Shown piece by piece: positions 47,549 through 58,862 of a stretch of 64,000 nt of DNA. The notes below the pieces were generated by a model. It worked only from the letters and a program-made list of their open reading frames with translations. It had not been told where the DNA came from and did not search any database. The position numbers were made by a program, and so were the translations under genes. Position 1 is the first letter of the stretch. Every line of letters begins with the position of its first letter. The stretch lies in the NCBI GenBank assembly GCA_007922195.1, contig ML681992.1:40556406-40620405 (forward strand), given 5' to 3'. This DNA comes from Podocnemis expansa (lineage: Eukaryota; Chordata; Testudines; Podocnemididae).

Positions 47549-48135
47549 CTGAAATAGCAAACATAAATATTCAAATATGTATCTTTTCATATATAGTATT
47601 TGCAGAAAGAGAATGACAGTACAGCCTCAGTTAATTTCATTTTGCTAATCTATAAACCTGATAAAACCCCACTCATTTCAGTGCACTTGTCAATAAAATT
47701 TTAACAGTAAAATGAAGTTAAGGCTTCAGTTACCCAAGCTCCTTTACATTTATAAAGTATACTACAAGACATTTCCCTACATATTATAAATCATCATCAT
47801 AATTATTAAAACTTAATTATATTTGTCAATATAAAATAAATAAAAAGTAGTCATGCTGCATACACAGATTCCTGATATTTGTTTTTTCTGAAATTTATTG
47901 TTTATAGTCTACTATAAGACAAGATGTAACAATTGGGTATAAAAGTTATACAAACTAGTTATGTGAACAATTGGATAGCCGAGTCATTTCAGTAACCCTC
48001 TCTGATCACCCAGTCATGCCAGCTGAGAGAATAATCCAAAAGAAAAACTGAAAAAAGCTACAAAAACACATGAGATTGGTATGTATCACATTTATTTTTA
48101 TTAAGAAACAGAAAAATACCAAAGACAGACTATAT
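47549..48135. other. Intron upstream of the exon, no feature recognised
   Basis: Contains the splice acceptor tract of the exon at its left edge. Otherwise AT-rich with nothing recognised. Confidence 0.55.
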
Positions 48136-48389
48136 GTCTATGCCTACATTGGTAAATCAGTCAGGACTAACAAAGCTTAGTCCCAACTAATTTAGCCCTT
48201 GACCATGCTCGGCTTTGCCTAGTGTTCTAATTTGAACTAAAACTTTAGTTCAAACTACCCGCGTGTTCCAGTTTGAACTAACGAGTCTGGTGTTATTTCG
48301 AACTAGCCCAAGATTAGTTCGGACTAACCCTGGACTTCTTAGTTCGGACTTGCAAGTCTGAACTAACTTGGGCTAATGTAGACAAAGCC
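48136..48389. mobile_element. GTCTATGCCTACATT miniature transposon with TAGTTCGAACTA interior
   Basis: Inverted ends GTCTATGCCTACATTGG and CTAATGTAGACAAAGCC, flanked by TAT on both sides (48133-48135, 48390-48392). Interior made of AGTTCGAACTA/AGTTCGGACT words in both orientations. Same family as 61834-62274. Confidence 0.85.
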
Positions 48390-48392
48390 TAT

Positions 48393-48950
48393 GAGGCTTG
48401 TCCTGGGTCAGATCGCTGACATTAGTTGCAAAGATACGCATCTTATGCTAACACATTTTGTCGTTCCCCGTACTTTTGTTGTCATAAAATATTTACATCA
48501 GAAATAAAGAATAATAAAACTGATAATACAACATTATTTACATTAAAGGAATTACTTCTGGTCTTTACTACACACACTGCATTCCACATTTGGATCTTGT
48601 CAAGTTGAGATGTATGGGCAGAGTTAACATGAGTAAGATAGATATGAATGGGGAAAGCTGTCAATAGCTATTACATAATAATCAATGAGATACAGTGTCA
48701 TTAGATCATAAAAGCTTCCAAAAGTACTATAACAGTCCAGACAAAATAATCTGCAAAATATAAACAACGTTTCAGCAAACAGATTTTTTCAAAACTAAGG
48801 TTTCATTCCTGAAGATGACAGTCACTTTCTCACTCTGGTGGTCCCTGTGGACAGAAGATGGGTGGAGGAAAAGCAAAACTCTCACTGCCATATCTACTAT
48901 ATTAAGGTAAAAAGTAAGGCAATAGTGCAGCATTCAATGAGTTTGATGAT
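48393..48950. other. Intronic sequence, no feature recognised
   Basis: No repeat family or exon recognised. Confidence 0.5.
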
Positions 48951-49348
48951 ACAAAAAAAGCAAGGAGTCTTGAGGCACATAAAGACTAAGATTTATTTAT
49001 CACATGAGCTTTTGTGGGAGAAAATCTCACTTCATCAGATGCTTTGAAGAGATGGAACTTACAGAATTGGATGAGAGTAAATGCAGGGGAGTGTAAGACA
49101 TGGAATCAGGTCATACTACAACCAGCAAATCAGAGCATTTATAAGGTTTCAAACTTGAGGAAACAGCACACACAAAGGGAGGGTGAAGTCAAATTACCTG
49201 TTATAATGTGAAAAGAATCCATAGTCATGATTCAGCCCTGCTTTCACACAATCTAATCTACATATTAATTCGATTTTGACTCTCTCTCTTTCAAGTCTTG
49301 ATGTCCCATTGATTTTCCTGAGGACCATTGTTAACAAATCATCAATGG
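48951..49348 (-). mobile_element. Penelope-like element 3, minus arm, outer part (tail and C-terminus)
   Basis: The reverse complement carries the end of the ORF (KINGTSRLERERVKIELICR, then LDCVKAGLNHDYGFFSHYNR), the 3' UTR and the tail with CTGATGAAGTGAGATTTTCT and CAAGACTCCTTGC. The element is cut at 49348/49349 by CR1 and continues at 53918. The UTR here is continuous across the point of the 400-N gap in element 1. Confidence 0.88.
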
Positions 49349-49755
49349 AGCTTGCGAACAGGAGACAGCAAACAGGGGAGTTTGCGAGGGAAGGAATTGG
49401 TGCCAGGTGCGTCCTAGGTAAGTGATTGGACTGTGTCTTCTTCCCTCCAGGTGATTTGCTGACTGTGTGTTTGTGCCTTTTTCCCTCCAGGTGATTGCTG
49501 TTAGTTGTGGGACTGTGCTTGTGTGATTGGGTGGGGGCTGTTTGCACCATTGTTCCCTGATCCCCTTTAATCACCAGCCTCTAGCAGCCTTGTGATTGGC
49601 CTGTCCCCTGTGTGACTAGCAAGGGGCAAGGGCTGACCTAGGCAGAGAAGGCCTTTAAAAGCCACTGCTAGAGCGACCAGAGGGAGCTTGTGAACAGGGG
49701 ACAGCAAACAGGGGAGTTTGCGAGGGAGTTTGAGGAGGAGTTTGGTGAGGCCAAG
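49349..49755 (+). promoter_or_regulatory. CR1 5' UTR with a duplicated segment
   Basis: GAGCTTGCGAACAGG...AGTTTGCGAGGGA at 49348-49391 recurs at 49685-49730, about 337 bases later. TTCCCTCCAGGTGATT also occurs twice (near 49441 and 49482). GCCTTTAAAAGCC lies just before the second unit. The arrangement resembles tandem promoter monomers of other LINEs; promoter function is inferred. Confidence 0.6.
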
Positions 49756-50820
49756 ATGGTGAAGAGAAGCCATACTGCTGGTGCCAGCGCCCCTGCTGTT
49801 TCCTTTGCCACTGTTTTTAGCCAGACAGAGTGTCTGACGATGGATATCTCCACCCAGATCCTGGTGTGGATTTGCAAGGACTGTGGCCTTCATTTTCCTG
49901 CCACTGATGATCAAGCTAGGGAGATAAGCCTATGTGATAGGTGCCTTCTGGTGGCATCTCTCCAGAAACAAGTAGGAGAGTTACAGGAGGAGGTGTCATG
50001 ACTCAGGAGTATCCATGCCCTGGAAAAGTTCCTTGACAGTGTCCACGATGAGACCTGCAAGGAGGAGGTCCCTATCCCAGTGCCAAGGGCTACTGCCACA
50101 GCTCTGGAAACGGAGGGGATGCTTATGGCAGAGGGAGGACAGTGGCAGCTAGTCACCTCTGGCAGCAGACAGTGCTCCACGCCTGCTCACATCCCACCAT
50201 CCATTGTGGTGAGGAACCGTTATGCGGTGCTGGACACGATGAAGGAGGTAGAGGAGATGCCATCCACCCCAGAGGCTGGGGAGAGCACAGCCACCTCACC
50301 TAAGAGGAAAAGTAGGGTTGTGGTGATTGGGGACTCCCTCCTGAGAGGAACGGAGGCACCCATCTGTCGCCCTGACAAGGCCTCTAGGGAGGTACGCTGC
50401 CTGCCAGGTGCCCGTATCAGAGATGTTACGGCGGGACTGTCAAAAATCATCCGCCCCTCAGACTACTACCCCATGCTTCTTATCCATGTGGGTACCAATG
50501 ATACTGTGAGGGGTGATCCTCAGCAGATCAAAGGTGACTTCAGGGCTCTGGGAGCGAGGGTGAAGGAGTTTGGAGCACAGGTGGTGTTCTCATCAATCCT
50601 TCCAGTCAAGGCTAGAGGCCTGAGGAGAGACAGATGCATCCTAGAGGTGAATCCCTGGCTGAGAAGATGGTGTGGTCAGGAGGGATTCGGCTTCCTTGAC
50701 CATGGAGTTCTGTTTCAAGACAGAGGATTGATAGGCAGAGATGGCCTTCACCTGTCCAGGAAGGGGAAGAGTGTGTTTGGGCACAGACTGGCTGACCTAG
50801 TGAGGAGGGCTTTAAACTAG
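49756..50820 (+). pseudogene. CR1 ORF1 (zinc-finger-like plus SGNH esterase), one nonsense codon
   Basis: I take ATG 49756 as start because the open frame upstream has only a GTG and lies in the 5' UTR repeat. The N-terminal part has a two-CxxC cluster (CKDCGLHF, then CDRCLLV), followed by a heptad-like ASLQKQVGELQEEV. TGA at 49999-50001 breaks the frame, in a context consistent with CpG decay. The same frame then continues to 50820. The C-terminal part is an SGNH/GDSL hydrolase: VVVIGDSLLRG (block I serine), LLIHVGTNDT (GxND-like block), and GRDGLHLSRKGKSVFG (D-x2-H catalytic pair). CR1-clade ORF1 proteins with esterase domains are known; they bind nucleic acid, and the esterase role is uncertain. 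The stop codon ends 5 bases before ORF2. Confidence 0.88.
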
Positions 50821-50825
50821 GTTCA

Positions 50826-53800
50826 ATGGGGGAAGGAGACCAAAGCCCACAGGTAAGTGGCAATGTGGGAGATCTGGGGGAAGGGATGGAACTTGGGGGG
50901 TGTTGGGACTGTAGTACCAGGAATAAAAGAGAAGGTAGTTGGAACATGGGGGGGGGGTCAAATAATTGTCTTAAATGTTCCACTGAAGCCCCAACACATG
51001 AGGAGAGTGGGGGAGGAGGACTCCAAGAAAAAATGCAAGGAAGTATATGTAATAGAATTGGAAACCAAACTGACAAAGTAGGGCAAGTGACCGGGTATCT
51101 TAGGTGCCTATACACTAATGCGAGGAGCCTGGGAAATAAACAGGAAGAATTTGGAGTACTAGTGCAGGCAAGGAACTATGATATCATAGGAATAACAGAG
51201 ACATGGTGGGATAGTCTGCATGACTGGAGCTCTGCCATGGATGGGTATAAACTGTTCAGGAAAGACAGGCAGGGAAGAAGAGGGGGAGGAGTAGCACTAT
51301 ATATAAAAGAGCTCTATGACTGCTCAGAGCTCCATTATGGAAGTGGAAGCGTGCCTGTAGAAAGTCTGTGGGTTACATTTAGAGGGGAAAGCAACAAGGG
51401 GGATGTTGTGGTGGGTGTCTGCTATAGACCACCAGACCAGAAGCAGGAGGTGGATGAGGTGTTCTATGGACAACTAGCGGAAGCTTCTAGATCACAGGCC
51501 CTGGTGCTCATGGGGGACTTCAATTACCCCGACATTTGCTGGGAGGCCAATACAGCAGTGCATGGGCAATCCAGGAAGTTTTTAGAGTGTGTTGGGGACA
51601 ACTTTCTAGTACAAATGCTTGAGGAACCAACTAGGGGCCTTGCACCTCTCGACCTGCTGCTCACAAACAGGGAAGAATTGATCAGGAAGGTAGAGGTAAA
51701 TGGCAAGCTAGGCAGTAGTGACCATGACATGGTTGAGTTCAGAATGCTCATTAAAGGAAGAAAGGAAAGAAGGAAAACAAAAACCCTGGACTTCAAAAGA
51801 GCAGATATTGGCTCCCTCAGGGAACAGATGGGCAGGATCCCTTGGGAAGCTAATCTGAAGGGGAAAGGAGTCCAAGAGAGTTGGTTATATTTTAAAGAAA
51901 CCCTGCTAAGGGCACAGGAAGTTGCCATTCCAGTTAGGAGAAAGAACAAGCATGTGAGGCAGCCAGAATGGCTTAGCAGAGAACTCTGCTCTGAGCTTAA
52001 ACATAAAAAGGAAGCTTACAGGAAGTGGAAGCTTGGTCAGATGACCAAGGAGGCATATAAAGATATTGCTAGGGACTGCAGGGATAAAATCAGAAAGGCC
52101 AAAGGACAAATGGAGCTGCGGCTAGCAAGGGATGTAAAGGATAACAAGAAGGGGTTCTACAAGTATGTTAATAATAAGAAGAGGATCAGGGATGGTGTAG
52201 GTCCCTTGCTGAATGGGGCAGGCATCCTTGTGACAGAGGATGAAGAAAAAGCTGAAGTGCTCAATGCTTTTTTTGCTTCAGTTTTCACAGGTAGGGTCAG
52301 CTCCCAGCCCACTACCATGGATATGGCAGATGGGAGAGAAGAAGAGAGGCCCTTGGTGACAGAAGGTCAGGTTAGGGGCTGCTTAAAGAAGCTGGATGTG
52401 CACAAGTCCATGGGGCCAGACGAACTGCATCCAAGGGTGCTGAGGGAATTGGCCAATGAGATAGCAGCACCGCTGGCCGTTATTTTTCAAAACTCATGGA
52501 GAACAGGGGAGGTGCCAGAGGATTGGAAAAATGCAAATGTAGTGCCTATTTTCAAGAAATGGAAAAAGGAGGATCCGGGGAATTATAGACCAGTCAGCCT
52601 CACCTCAATCCCTGGCAAAATTATGGAGCAGATTCTTAAAGAATCCATCCTCAAACTCTTAGAAGAAAATAAAGTGGTCAGGAACAGTCAGCATGGATTT
52701 ACCAACGGTAAATCATGTCTGACCAATCTCATTTCCTTCTATGAGCAGATGACTGGTTTTCTGGATGCAGGAAGAACCGTCGATGTGATATACCTTGATT
52801 TTAGCAAGGCTTTTGATACAGTTTCCCACAGCATTCTCATTGGCAAATTAAGGAAGTATGGGTTGGATAGGTGGACTATAAGGTGGATAGAAAACTGGCT
52901 AGATCAACGGTTTCAGCGTGTAGGAATCAATGGTTCCATGTCTAGCTGGCAACCAGTCAAGAGTGGTGTGCCCCAGGGGTCGGTCCTGGGGCCGGTTCTG
53001 TTCAACATTTTCATCAATGTTCTGGATGATGGAATAGACTGCACTCTCAGTAAGTTTGCGGATGACACCAAGCTGGGGGGAACAGTAGACACGTTGGAGG
53101 GCAAGGACAGGATTCAGGGAGACCTAGATAAATTGGAACAATGGGCCAATAAAAATCTTATGAAGTTCAATAAGGACAAGTGTAAAACCCTGCATGTGGG
53201 ACGGAAAAACCCCATGCACTGCTACAGCCTGGGAAACATTCAGTTAAGTAGCAGCAGTGTAGAAAAGGACCTGGGGGTCATGGTGGATGGGAAGCTAGAT
53301 ATGAGTCAGCAGTGTGCTCTTGCTGCCAAAAAGGCCAATGGCATACTGGGCTGCATCAAAAGAAGTATTACCAGCAGATCAAGGGATGTGATCATTCCCC
53401 TCTATTCTGCACTGGTGAGGCCACATCTAGAATACTGTGTTCGTTTTTGGGCTCCCCACTACAAAAAGGACAGGGACACACTAGAGAAAGTTCAGAGGAG
53501 GGCAACCAAAATGATTAAGGGGCTGGAGCACAAGCCCTATGAGGATAGACTGAAAGCATTAGGCTTATTTAGTCTGCAGAAGAGAAGATTGAGGGAGGAT
53601 TTGATAGCAACCTTCAACTACTTGAAGGGATGCTCTAAGGAAGATGGAGCTCGACTGTTCTTGGTGGTAAAAGAGGACAGAACAAGGAGCAATGGTCTCA
53701 AGTTGCAGTTAGGGAGGTCGAAGCTGGATATTAGAAAAAACTTTTTTACTAGGCGAGTGGTGAAACATTGGAATGAGCTGCCAAGGGAGGTGGTGGAGTC

Positions 53801-53858
53801 TCCATCTTTGGAGGTGTTTAAGGCCCGTCTGGACAAAACCATGACTGGGATGGTTTAG
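50826..53858 (+). CDS. CR1 ORF2: AP-like endonuclease and reverse transcriptase, intact
   Basis: 1010 codons without a stop. ATG 50826 lies 5 bases after the ORF1 stop, suggesting reinitiation or coupled translation. The endonuclease (about residues 90-310) keeps TNARSL, ITETWW (E125), GDFNYP (D231, N233) and SSDHDMV (D299, H300). The reverse transcriptase (about 530-790) keeps [13 protein letters not shown] (D658), [13 protein letters not shown] and KFADDTKL (D746, D747). The C-terminal CR1 domain follows ([20 protein letters not shown] near residue 920). The length agrees with full CR1 ORF2. It would nick target DNA and reverse-transcribe CR1 RNA. All visible catalytic residues are present, so this enzyme might still work in trans. 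Confidence 0.95.
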   Translation: MGEGDQSPQVSGNVGDLGEGMELGGCWDCSTRNKREGSWNMGGGSNNCLKCSTEAPTHEESGGGGLQEKMQGSICNRIGNQTDKVGQVTGYLRCLYTNARSLGNKQEEFGVLVQARNYDIIGITETWWDSLHDWSSAMDGYKLFRKDRQGRRGGGVALYIKELYDCSELHYGSGSVPVESLWVTFRGESNKGDVVVGVCYRPPDQKQEVDEVFYGQLAEASRSQALVLMGDFNYPDICWEANTAVHGQSRKFLECVGDNFLVQMLEEPTRGLAPLDLLLTNREELIRKVEVNGKLGSSDHDMVEFRMLIKGRKERRKTKTLDFKRADIGSLREQMGRIPWEANLKGKGVQESWLYFKETLLRAQEVAIPVRRKNKHVRQPEWLSRELCSELKHKKEAYRKWKLGQMTKEAYKDIARDCRDKIRKAKGQMELRLARDVKDNKKGFYKYVNNKKRIRDGVGPLLNGAGILVTEDEEKAEVLNAFFASVFTGRVSSQPTTMDMADGREEERPLVTEGQVRGCLKKLDVHKSMGPDELHPRVLRELANEIAAPLAVIFQNSWRTGEVPEDWKNANVVPIFKKWKKEDPGNYRPVSLTSIPGKIMEQILKESILKLLEENKVVRNSQHGFTNGKSCLTNLISFYEQMTGFLDAGRTVDVIYLDFSKAFDTVSHSILIGKLRKYGLDRWTIRWIENWLDQRFQRVGINGSMSSWQPVKSGVPQGSVLGPVLFNIFINVLDDGIDCTLSKFADDTKLGGTVDTLEGKDRIQGDLDKLEQWANKNLMKFNKDKCKTLHVGRKNPMHCYSLGNIQLSSSSVEKDLGVMVDGKLDMSQQCALAAKKANGILGCIKRSITSRSRDVIIPLYSALVRPHLEYCVRFWAPHYKKDRDTLEKVQRRATKMIKGLEHKPYEDRLKALGLFSLQKRRLREDLIATFNYLKGCSKEDGARLFLVVKEDRTRSNGLKLQLGRSKLDIRKNFFTRRVVKHWNELPREVVESPSLEVFKARLDKTMTGMV

Positions 53859-53917
53859 TGGGAGTGGCCCCAGGACCGAGAGGTCCCTTCCAACCCTAGG
53901 ATTCTATGATCCTATGA

Positions 53918-54446
53918 TTAGGAAGATGGAAGGGCTCAGCAACTGTATTTTTTTTTTTTTTTTTTTTGGTATTGTGATATTTGATGTCAGTTTTGTGTGC
54001 ATTTACTCTTCTGCATAGGGACTGTCCTGTTTGTCCAACGTATAATGTGCGGGGGCATTTGTGGCACATGATGGCATAAATCACATTAGTGGATGAGCAG
54101 GTGAAGGACCTTTGGATGGTGTAACTAGCTTGATTAGGTCCTATGATGGTGTCTTTTGTGCAGATATGTGGACAAAGTTGGCAGCGTGGTTTGTTGCAGG
54201 GATGTGTGTCTCCTTTAATGTTTCTGTTGTTAGGTCTGTAGTTCCTGGTGAGTATCTGTTTAAGGTTCAGGGGTTGTCTGTAGGTGAGGAGAAATCTGTC
54301 TCCCAAGGCTAGAGAGAGTGAGGGGTCATCTTTTAAAATAGGCTGGAGGTCCTTAATGATCTGTTGCAGAGGTCTGACTTGAGGGTTGTATGTGGTAACC
54401 AGTGGTGTTCTATTGTTTTCTTTTTTGCGCCTTCTACAATCCTTCC
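53918..54446 (-). pseudogene. Penelope-like element 3, minus arm, inner part (linker and GIY-YIG)
   Basis: A 200-aa frame (54498-53896) runs ENNRTPLVTTYNPQVRPLQQ, LLTYRQPLNLKQILTRNYR, CQLCPHICTKDTIIG, then VIYAIMCHKCPRTLYVGQTG and SLCRRVNAHKTDI, the same domains as element 1. A lengthened A run at 53949-53970 adds lysines. The first residues of this frame (before ENNRTP) come from the plus-oriented arm across the inversion point near 54431-54447, with about 15 filler bases. Reverse transcriptase is missing. Confidence 0.88.
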
Positions 54447-54785
54447 ATCTTCCTAAGCACTCCATTGATTTGTTAACAATTGTCCTCAGGAAAATCAATG
54501 GGACATCAAGACATCAAAGAGAAACAGCTGAAATCGGATTAATATGCAGATTAGATTGTGCGAAAGCAGGGCTGAATCGTGACTATGGATTATTTTCACA
54601 TTATAACAGGTAATTTGACTTCACCCTCTCTTTGTATGCCGTTTCCTAACATTTGAATGCTTACAAATGCTCTGATTAGGCATTGCAGTATAACCTGATC
54701 CCATGTCTTATACTCCCCTGCATTTATTTTCATCCAATTCTGCAAGCTCTTCCTCTTCAAAGTGTCTGACGAAGTGGGATATTCT
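54447..54785 (+). mobile_element. Penelope-like element 3, plus arm (C-terminus and 3' UTR, tail deleted)
   Basis: Reads RKINGTSRHQRETAEIGLIC, RLDCAKAGLNRDYGLFSHYN, then the 3' UTR up to CTGACGAAGTGGGATATTCT, where it jumps to GAAAGAGTCCCCC. Relative to element 1 about 135 bases of tail (40647-40781) are missing, with TTCT at both deletion edges. Confidence 0.88.
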
Positions 54786-55213
54786 GAAAGAGTCCCCCAC
54801 CCTCATGTTGCTTCTCCTCCACAAATAGCAGAGGAGCTGCTGCTATTGAATGGTGGGGAAAATGGTTAGAGTGCTCTTTTCTTCCTCCTCCATGCCGTCT
54901 CCTCGGTTATGCTGCTCTGTTTCTTCCATAGCTCACAATGACAGGCCAGCATAGGAACAGGGTCAAGAAGCAGCAGCCACTTTGCCATTAAGTGGAGTGC
55001 ACAGAAGTTGAATTGCTGTTCCCTCAACCAGTCAGTGAACACAAATTGGGCAAGACAAAAAGTTTAAAAAGTCCCACAGTGACCTGCTTTGGCTCTGGGA
55101 ACAGACAAGGGCCTGCATAAAACACCTGCCAATTGTTTACGGCCTTACAGTTACAAAGAATTTGACATGCACTTTTGCTTTACTAAATGACAGTTCAAAT
55201 TCACAAGGATGCT
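54786..55213 (+). repeat. Duplicated segment, copy 2
   Basis: Nearly identical to 40782-41213, starting GAAAGAGTCCCCCACCCTCA and ending TCAAATTCACAAGGATGCT. It follows the Penelope 3' UTR as in copy 1. Not coding. Confidence 0.9.
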
Positions 55214-55409
55214 TTGAAGATCCAGTAGCCCAAATTTACTATGCTGAAAACCAAAATAACTGACACCAAAGTTGACATGGTTTAGGGCAAAGACCAAATA
55301 ATAAAATCTAGCATGTTGTAGAATGTTTTGCGGATTTGATAAAAAATAGAAGAATAACAAACAAAACAAGATGTCTTTGAGAACCAGGCCTCTCCTGAGC
55401 ACACAACGA
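55214..55409. other. Intronic sequence, no feature recognised
   Basis: No feature recognised. Confidence 0.5.
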
Positions 55410-55735
55410 GAACAAGGCATCATCAAATGAAATTAATAGACAGCAGGTTCAAAATAAACAAAAGGAAGTATTACTTCATACAACACATGGTCAATCTATG
55501 GAATCCTTGCCAGAGCATGTTCTGAAGACCAAGACTATAAAGAGGTTCAAAAGAGAACTAGATAAATTCACCGTGGATGCACCCATCAATGTCTATTAGC
55601 TATAATGGGCAGGGATTGCTGATTGCCAGAAGTTGGGAATGGGGGATCAAATGGGTCATTTGATGATTGCCTGTCCTGTTCATTTCATAGATAGATCACT
55701 GATTTGACATGCTATGCCCATTCTTATGTTCTTAA
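55410..55735 (+). repeat. CR1/L3-type LINE 3' end, different subfamily
   Basis: AATTAATAGACAGCAGGTTC, GGTCAATCTATGGAATCCTTGC, GAGGTTCAAAAGAGAACTAG, TGGGCAGGGATTGCTGATTG, then TGCCCATTCTTATGTTCTT follow the 3' end of an L3-like CR1 common in sauropsids. Its sequence and tail differ from the CR1 at 49349. Confidence 0.85.
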
Positions 55736-55965
55736 ACTGGGCCCTGCTGACCATCACATTGCATGTATCTATGCCAGTGTGGCTACACAGAGCTTTTATT
55801 GAATTCAGTATGGAAATCAGTATTCGATAGTGTTTTCTTCCTTATTAATTATGATGCTGAATTCAATATGCTGCCTCTCAAATGGCCATTTTGCACTGAC
55901 ATTCAGATTTATTATTTGTATCTAAGGCAGCGTATAGGGACTGGAATTGTGATTGGGGCCCTTTT
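55736..55965. other. Intronic sequence, no feature recognised
   Basis: No feature recognised. Confidence 0.5.
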
Positions 55966-56381
55966 GTGCTAGGCTAGGGATGTCAAAAACAAGGCCCAGA
56001 GGCTGGATGCAGTCCATGAACCAATTCCATTTGGCCCTTGACTGTGCTCTTTTCATCCACACTCTCTTCCTAACAGACACAGAGAGAAAGCAAGCATGAT
56101 CTCGCATGGTCAGCATTCTGCAATGGCACAGTAGTGTCAGGTCTTGCAATATTGCAGAGTACTGGGTATGTGAGACTGCACTCCTCTGTGACACTACAGT
56201 CTCTCCCTGAAAGAGACTGAGAGACAGGTCTCGTGGAGCTTAGTCTCACATACACGCTGCTATGTGATGCCATGAGAGTCCCTAGCATTTTGTCTTATGG
56301 TGTATACAGCCCACCACTTAAAGTACATTTAAGTCAAATCTGACCTGACATAGCAAATGAATTTGATACCCCTGTGCTAGG
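55966..56381. mobile_element. hAT-type miniature element, copy 2, with 8-bp target duplication
   Basis: GTGCTAGG flanks both sides exactly (55966-55973, 56374-56381). Ends are CTAGGGATGTCAAA and TTTGATACCCCT, inverted. The interior shares CTCTCCCTGAAAGAGACTGA and related blocks with 9968-10306. Confidence 0.88.
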
Positions 56382-56399
56382 CACTATGGAAACCACAAT

Positions 56400-56545
56400 T
56401 AGAGAGATGCAGTCCCAAAGGGCTTTCATCCTAGAGAGACAAGACGGACAATAGAGAAGAGGGAAACAGACATGAAGGGACTTGCCCGAGATCACATGAT
56501 AGGTGTATGGCACAGCCAGGAAGAGAACCAAGGCTTCACAAAGCT
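56400..56545 (-). repeat. MIR-like SINE fragment, antisense
   Basis: GGGACTTGCCCGAGATCACA and GGCACAGCCAGGAAGAGAACC follow the antisense MIR order of a tRNA-derived core. Confidence 0.6.
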
Positions 56546-58767
56546 TCAGGGGCATGAGTGCATTGAGTAAGTTTGAGGGGAAGAAGCTACAGCTCTTGAC
56601 ACTTGAGTAGGTCATGGTTGGAGCTTTTAGCATCTGTAAAAGCAAGGAAGGTTGTTTAGATTTTTACGACTGCTGAGAGCTTTGGCATTGTAGTGTGGAT
56701 GAATCTTTTTTCTGCCTGCTCCCATGAATGAGGAAAATGAGATTTTTGGTGGGGACTTCAATTCCTTCTATCATTTGCCACATTCTTCAGTGTATCAATA
56801 TTCATTACTGCACCTAATACACACACATTATGAATGCTTCTCATTATAGCCATCAGTGAAAAAGTTAATATTGATACAAATAATCACTATTTGTCTTCAG
56901 TTACCACCACACTGAGCTGAATGTAGCTGTTGACAACACTCAGAGCTGTTGCTTTCATGTGGCTTGTGTGCAAATGTAGGAGACTACACCATCCAGTTCA
57001 TATTTTAAAGACTGTCTTTGCAACCTTCAAGTGAAAGAAACTTTGTACTATTACCCAACAATTTAACTTATAAAGCACAAATCTGTGGCAAAATCCATTA
57101 CTGAAAATTCAGAACACAAAAGGGTCTGCTCTAGACACTGTGAAAGAACTGATTTATATAATATCATACAGTATTATAAGGAGGCACCTGACAAAGGCTT
57201 CCAGTACACATTTCCTCATACATAAGAGTATTTGTGATTAGGCACGGGCAATGGGTGTAGGCAGACAGTAAAAGAATTTGTTCATTTATATAAATACAGA
57301 AAGTGTTCCTGGTCTAAGCTGACGTGCATAGACAGAACGCTGCCCATTAGTTCCAATGAAAAAAGCCCCTAATGACAGAGCACTGATGTGGCAACCCTCT
57401 TCCTGGCAAAATTATGTATTAGACAAGCCAGGAAGGAGTATTTATTTTGGGAAGAGAAGCCTGCCAACAGAGTATTGGAGAAAATCCCGGCAGATGCATT
57501 TCACCAGACCTCATTACAGGATTCAAGCTACTCAGCTCCCCTCCTCCCCCCACTGGACTTCGCTGGCCTGGCTTTGATAAACCATAAATATTCAGCTGGT
57601 AGAACTTCTGCCTTGATCACTTATTGTCTTTTCATTACTGGTTCCTATAACTGGAACCGCACTGTATTATAGTTGGCTTGTTTTGACATATCTGTAGTTA
57701 ATATTTTTTGGCTAAAATAATCTGTTGCATGGCTGAGTTCCAGATAATCCCTATGGTAATCCTTCAAAATGCTTAACATTTCAGTACTAAATGATATCTT
57801 GATTTTTATATTTAAAGCTTTAAACCTCTCTTTGAACTTTCCTTTTCTCCTATAAAGACTGGCCAACTATACACTAATGAGAGATAGATGGTGGGGGTAG
57901 GGGGAGTATCATAATGGACTTATATCAACATCTATAGCAAACCACTGAAAATATGAATGATATCTTCTCATATATGGTGAAAGCCAATGGGAAATGCTTT
58001 GAACATTTAACATTTATTGAGACAAAGCTTTTTTTTAAAGGATTTTACATGTAATAATCAGTTATTTTGTGGAATGAAGTTAGATTTCCATTTCTGAATT
58101 TTAAAACAAATTCTAAAACTAATGAGCATCATTGTTCTTGCCCATTGGAATCTGTACTACTACTTTACTCATTTGGATGACTTATCACTGTAACAGCTAC
58201 TCCTAAGAGTTATATCTGAATTCATACATACATCAATAGAAAGACCACCACAAAAGGAATAAACGCTTCTCCCTAAATCTTAGCTACAGCATCATGAAAA
58301 AATTGAATTTATTAAACTAAGAACTGTGAAGTCATTTATTATTTGCATATGTATAATGCTCTTCATTTATGGATGTTGAAGAAACCTGCAATTAATTGAA
58401 CACCCTTGCAAGAAAGGTAGTTAATATACCCCTCTAGGTACACAGACATTTTCAGACTATGTGGTCCATCAAGTCCATTATCTTATCTTTGATAATGTCC
58501 AGTAACACATGCATCACAGAAAGATACCAAAAAATATTATAGTGGTAAGTTATATAATGACTTGCCCTTAGAGATAGTTTTTACTGAATCTGCATTTGGA
58601 GGCTGGCTTATGCTCTGAAACAAGGATTAAAAGAACAGACAGAAGCATTCATCCAAGGTCAAATAGTAAATAATTTGCACAGCCAAAAACAGAATCTAAG
58701 GGTTAAATAGCTGGCCCCACAGAAGTAAACTGTAAAAGTTTCTTGGAGTGCATGGAAGTTTTAATGG
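56546..58767. other. Intronic sequence, no feature recognised
   Basis: Two overlapping ORFs at 57356-57672 have no recognised domain or splice signals. Nothing else seen. Confidence 0.5.
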
Positions 58768-58862
58768 GACCAGAGTTTCACAGATTCCAAGGCCAGAAAG
58801 GACCTTTATGATCTGCATAATAGAAGTCAGAAAACTAGAAGACCTAAATCCTGGTCTGCCCA
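58768..58862 (-). repeat. CR1 3'-end fragment, antisense
   Basis: CACAGATTCCAAGGCCAGAA then AGGACCTTTATGATCTGCA is the reverse complement of a common sauropsid CR1 3' end (ATTCCAAGGCCAGAAGGGACC). Confidence 0.75.

Larger units (their letters stand above)
49349..53917 (+). mobile_element. Full-length CR1 LINE nested in Penelope-like element 3
   Basis: It has a 5' UTR of about 400 bases, ORF1 with one stop, an intact ORF2 and a 3' end ATTCTATGATCCTATGATT. The left neighbour reads CATCAATGGAG and the right neighbour TTAGGAAGATGG. Joined, these restore the Penelope sequence order seen at 39896-39925, so insertion left no visible target duplication. It is younger than the Penelope element it splits. 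Confidence 0.95.

Noticed and set aside
54740..54785. Intron-like loss of the Penelope tail in copy 2 explained by splicing
   Set aside because: Edges are CT/CT with TTCT microhomology, not GT-AG, so deletion is the simpler explanation.
57356..57672. Overlapping 73-aa and 94-aa ORFs as possible exons
   Set aside because: No splice signals fitting the frames and no family match.
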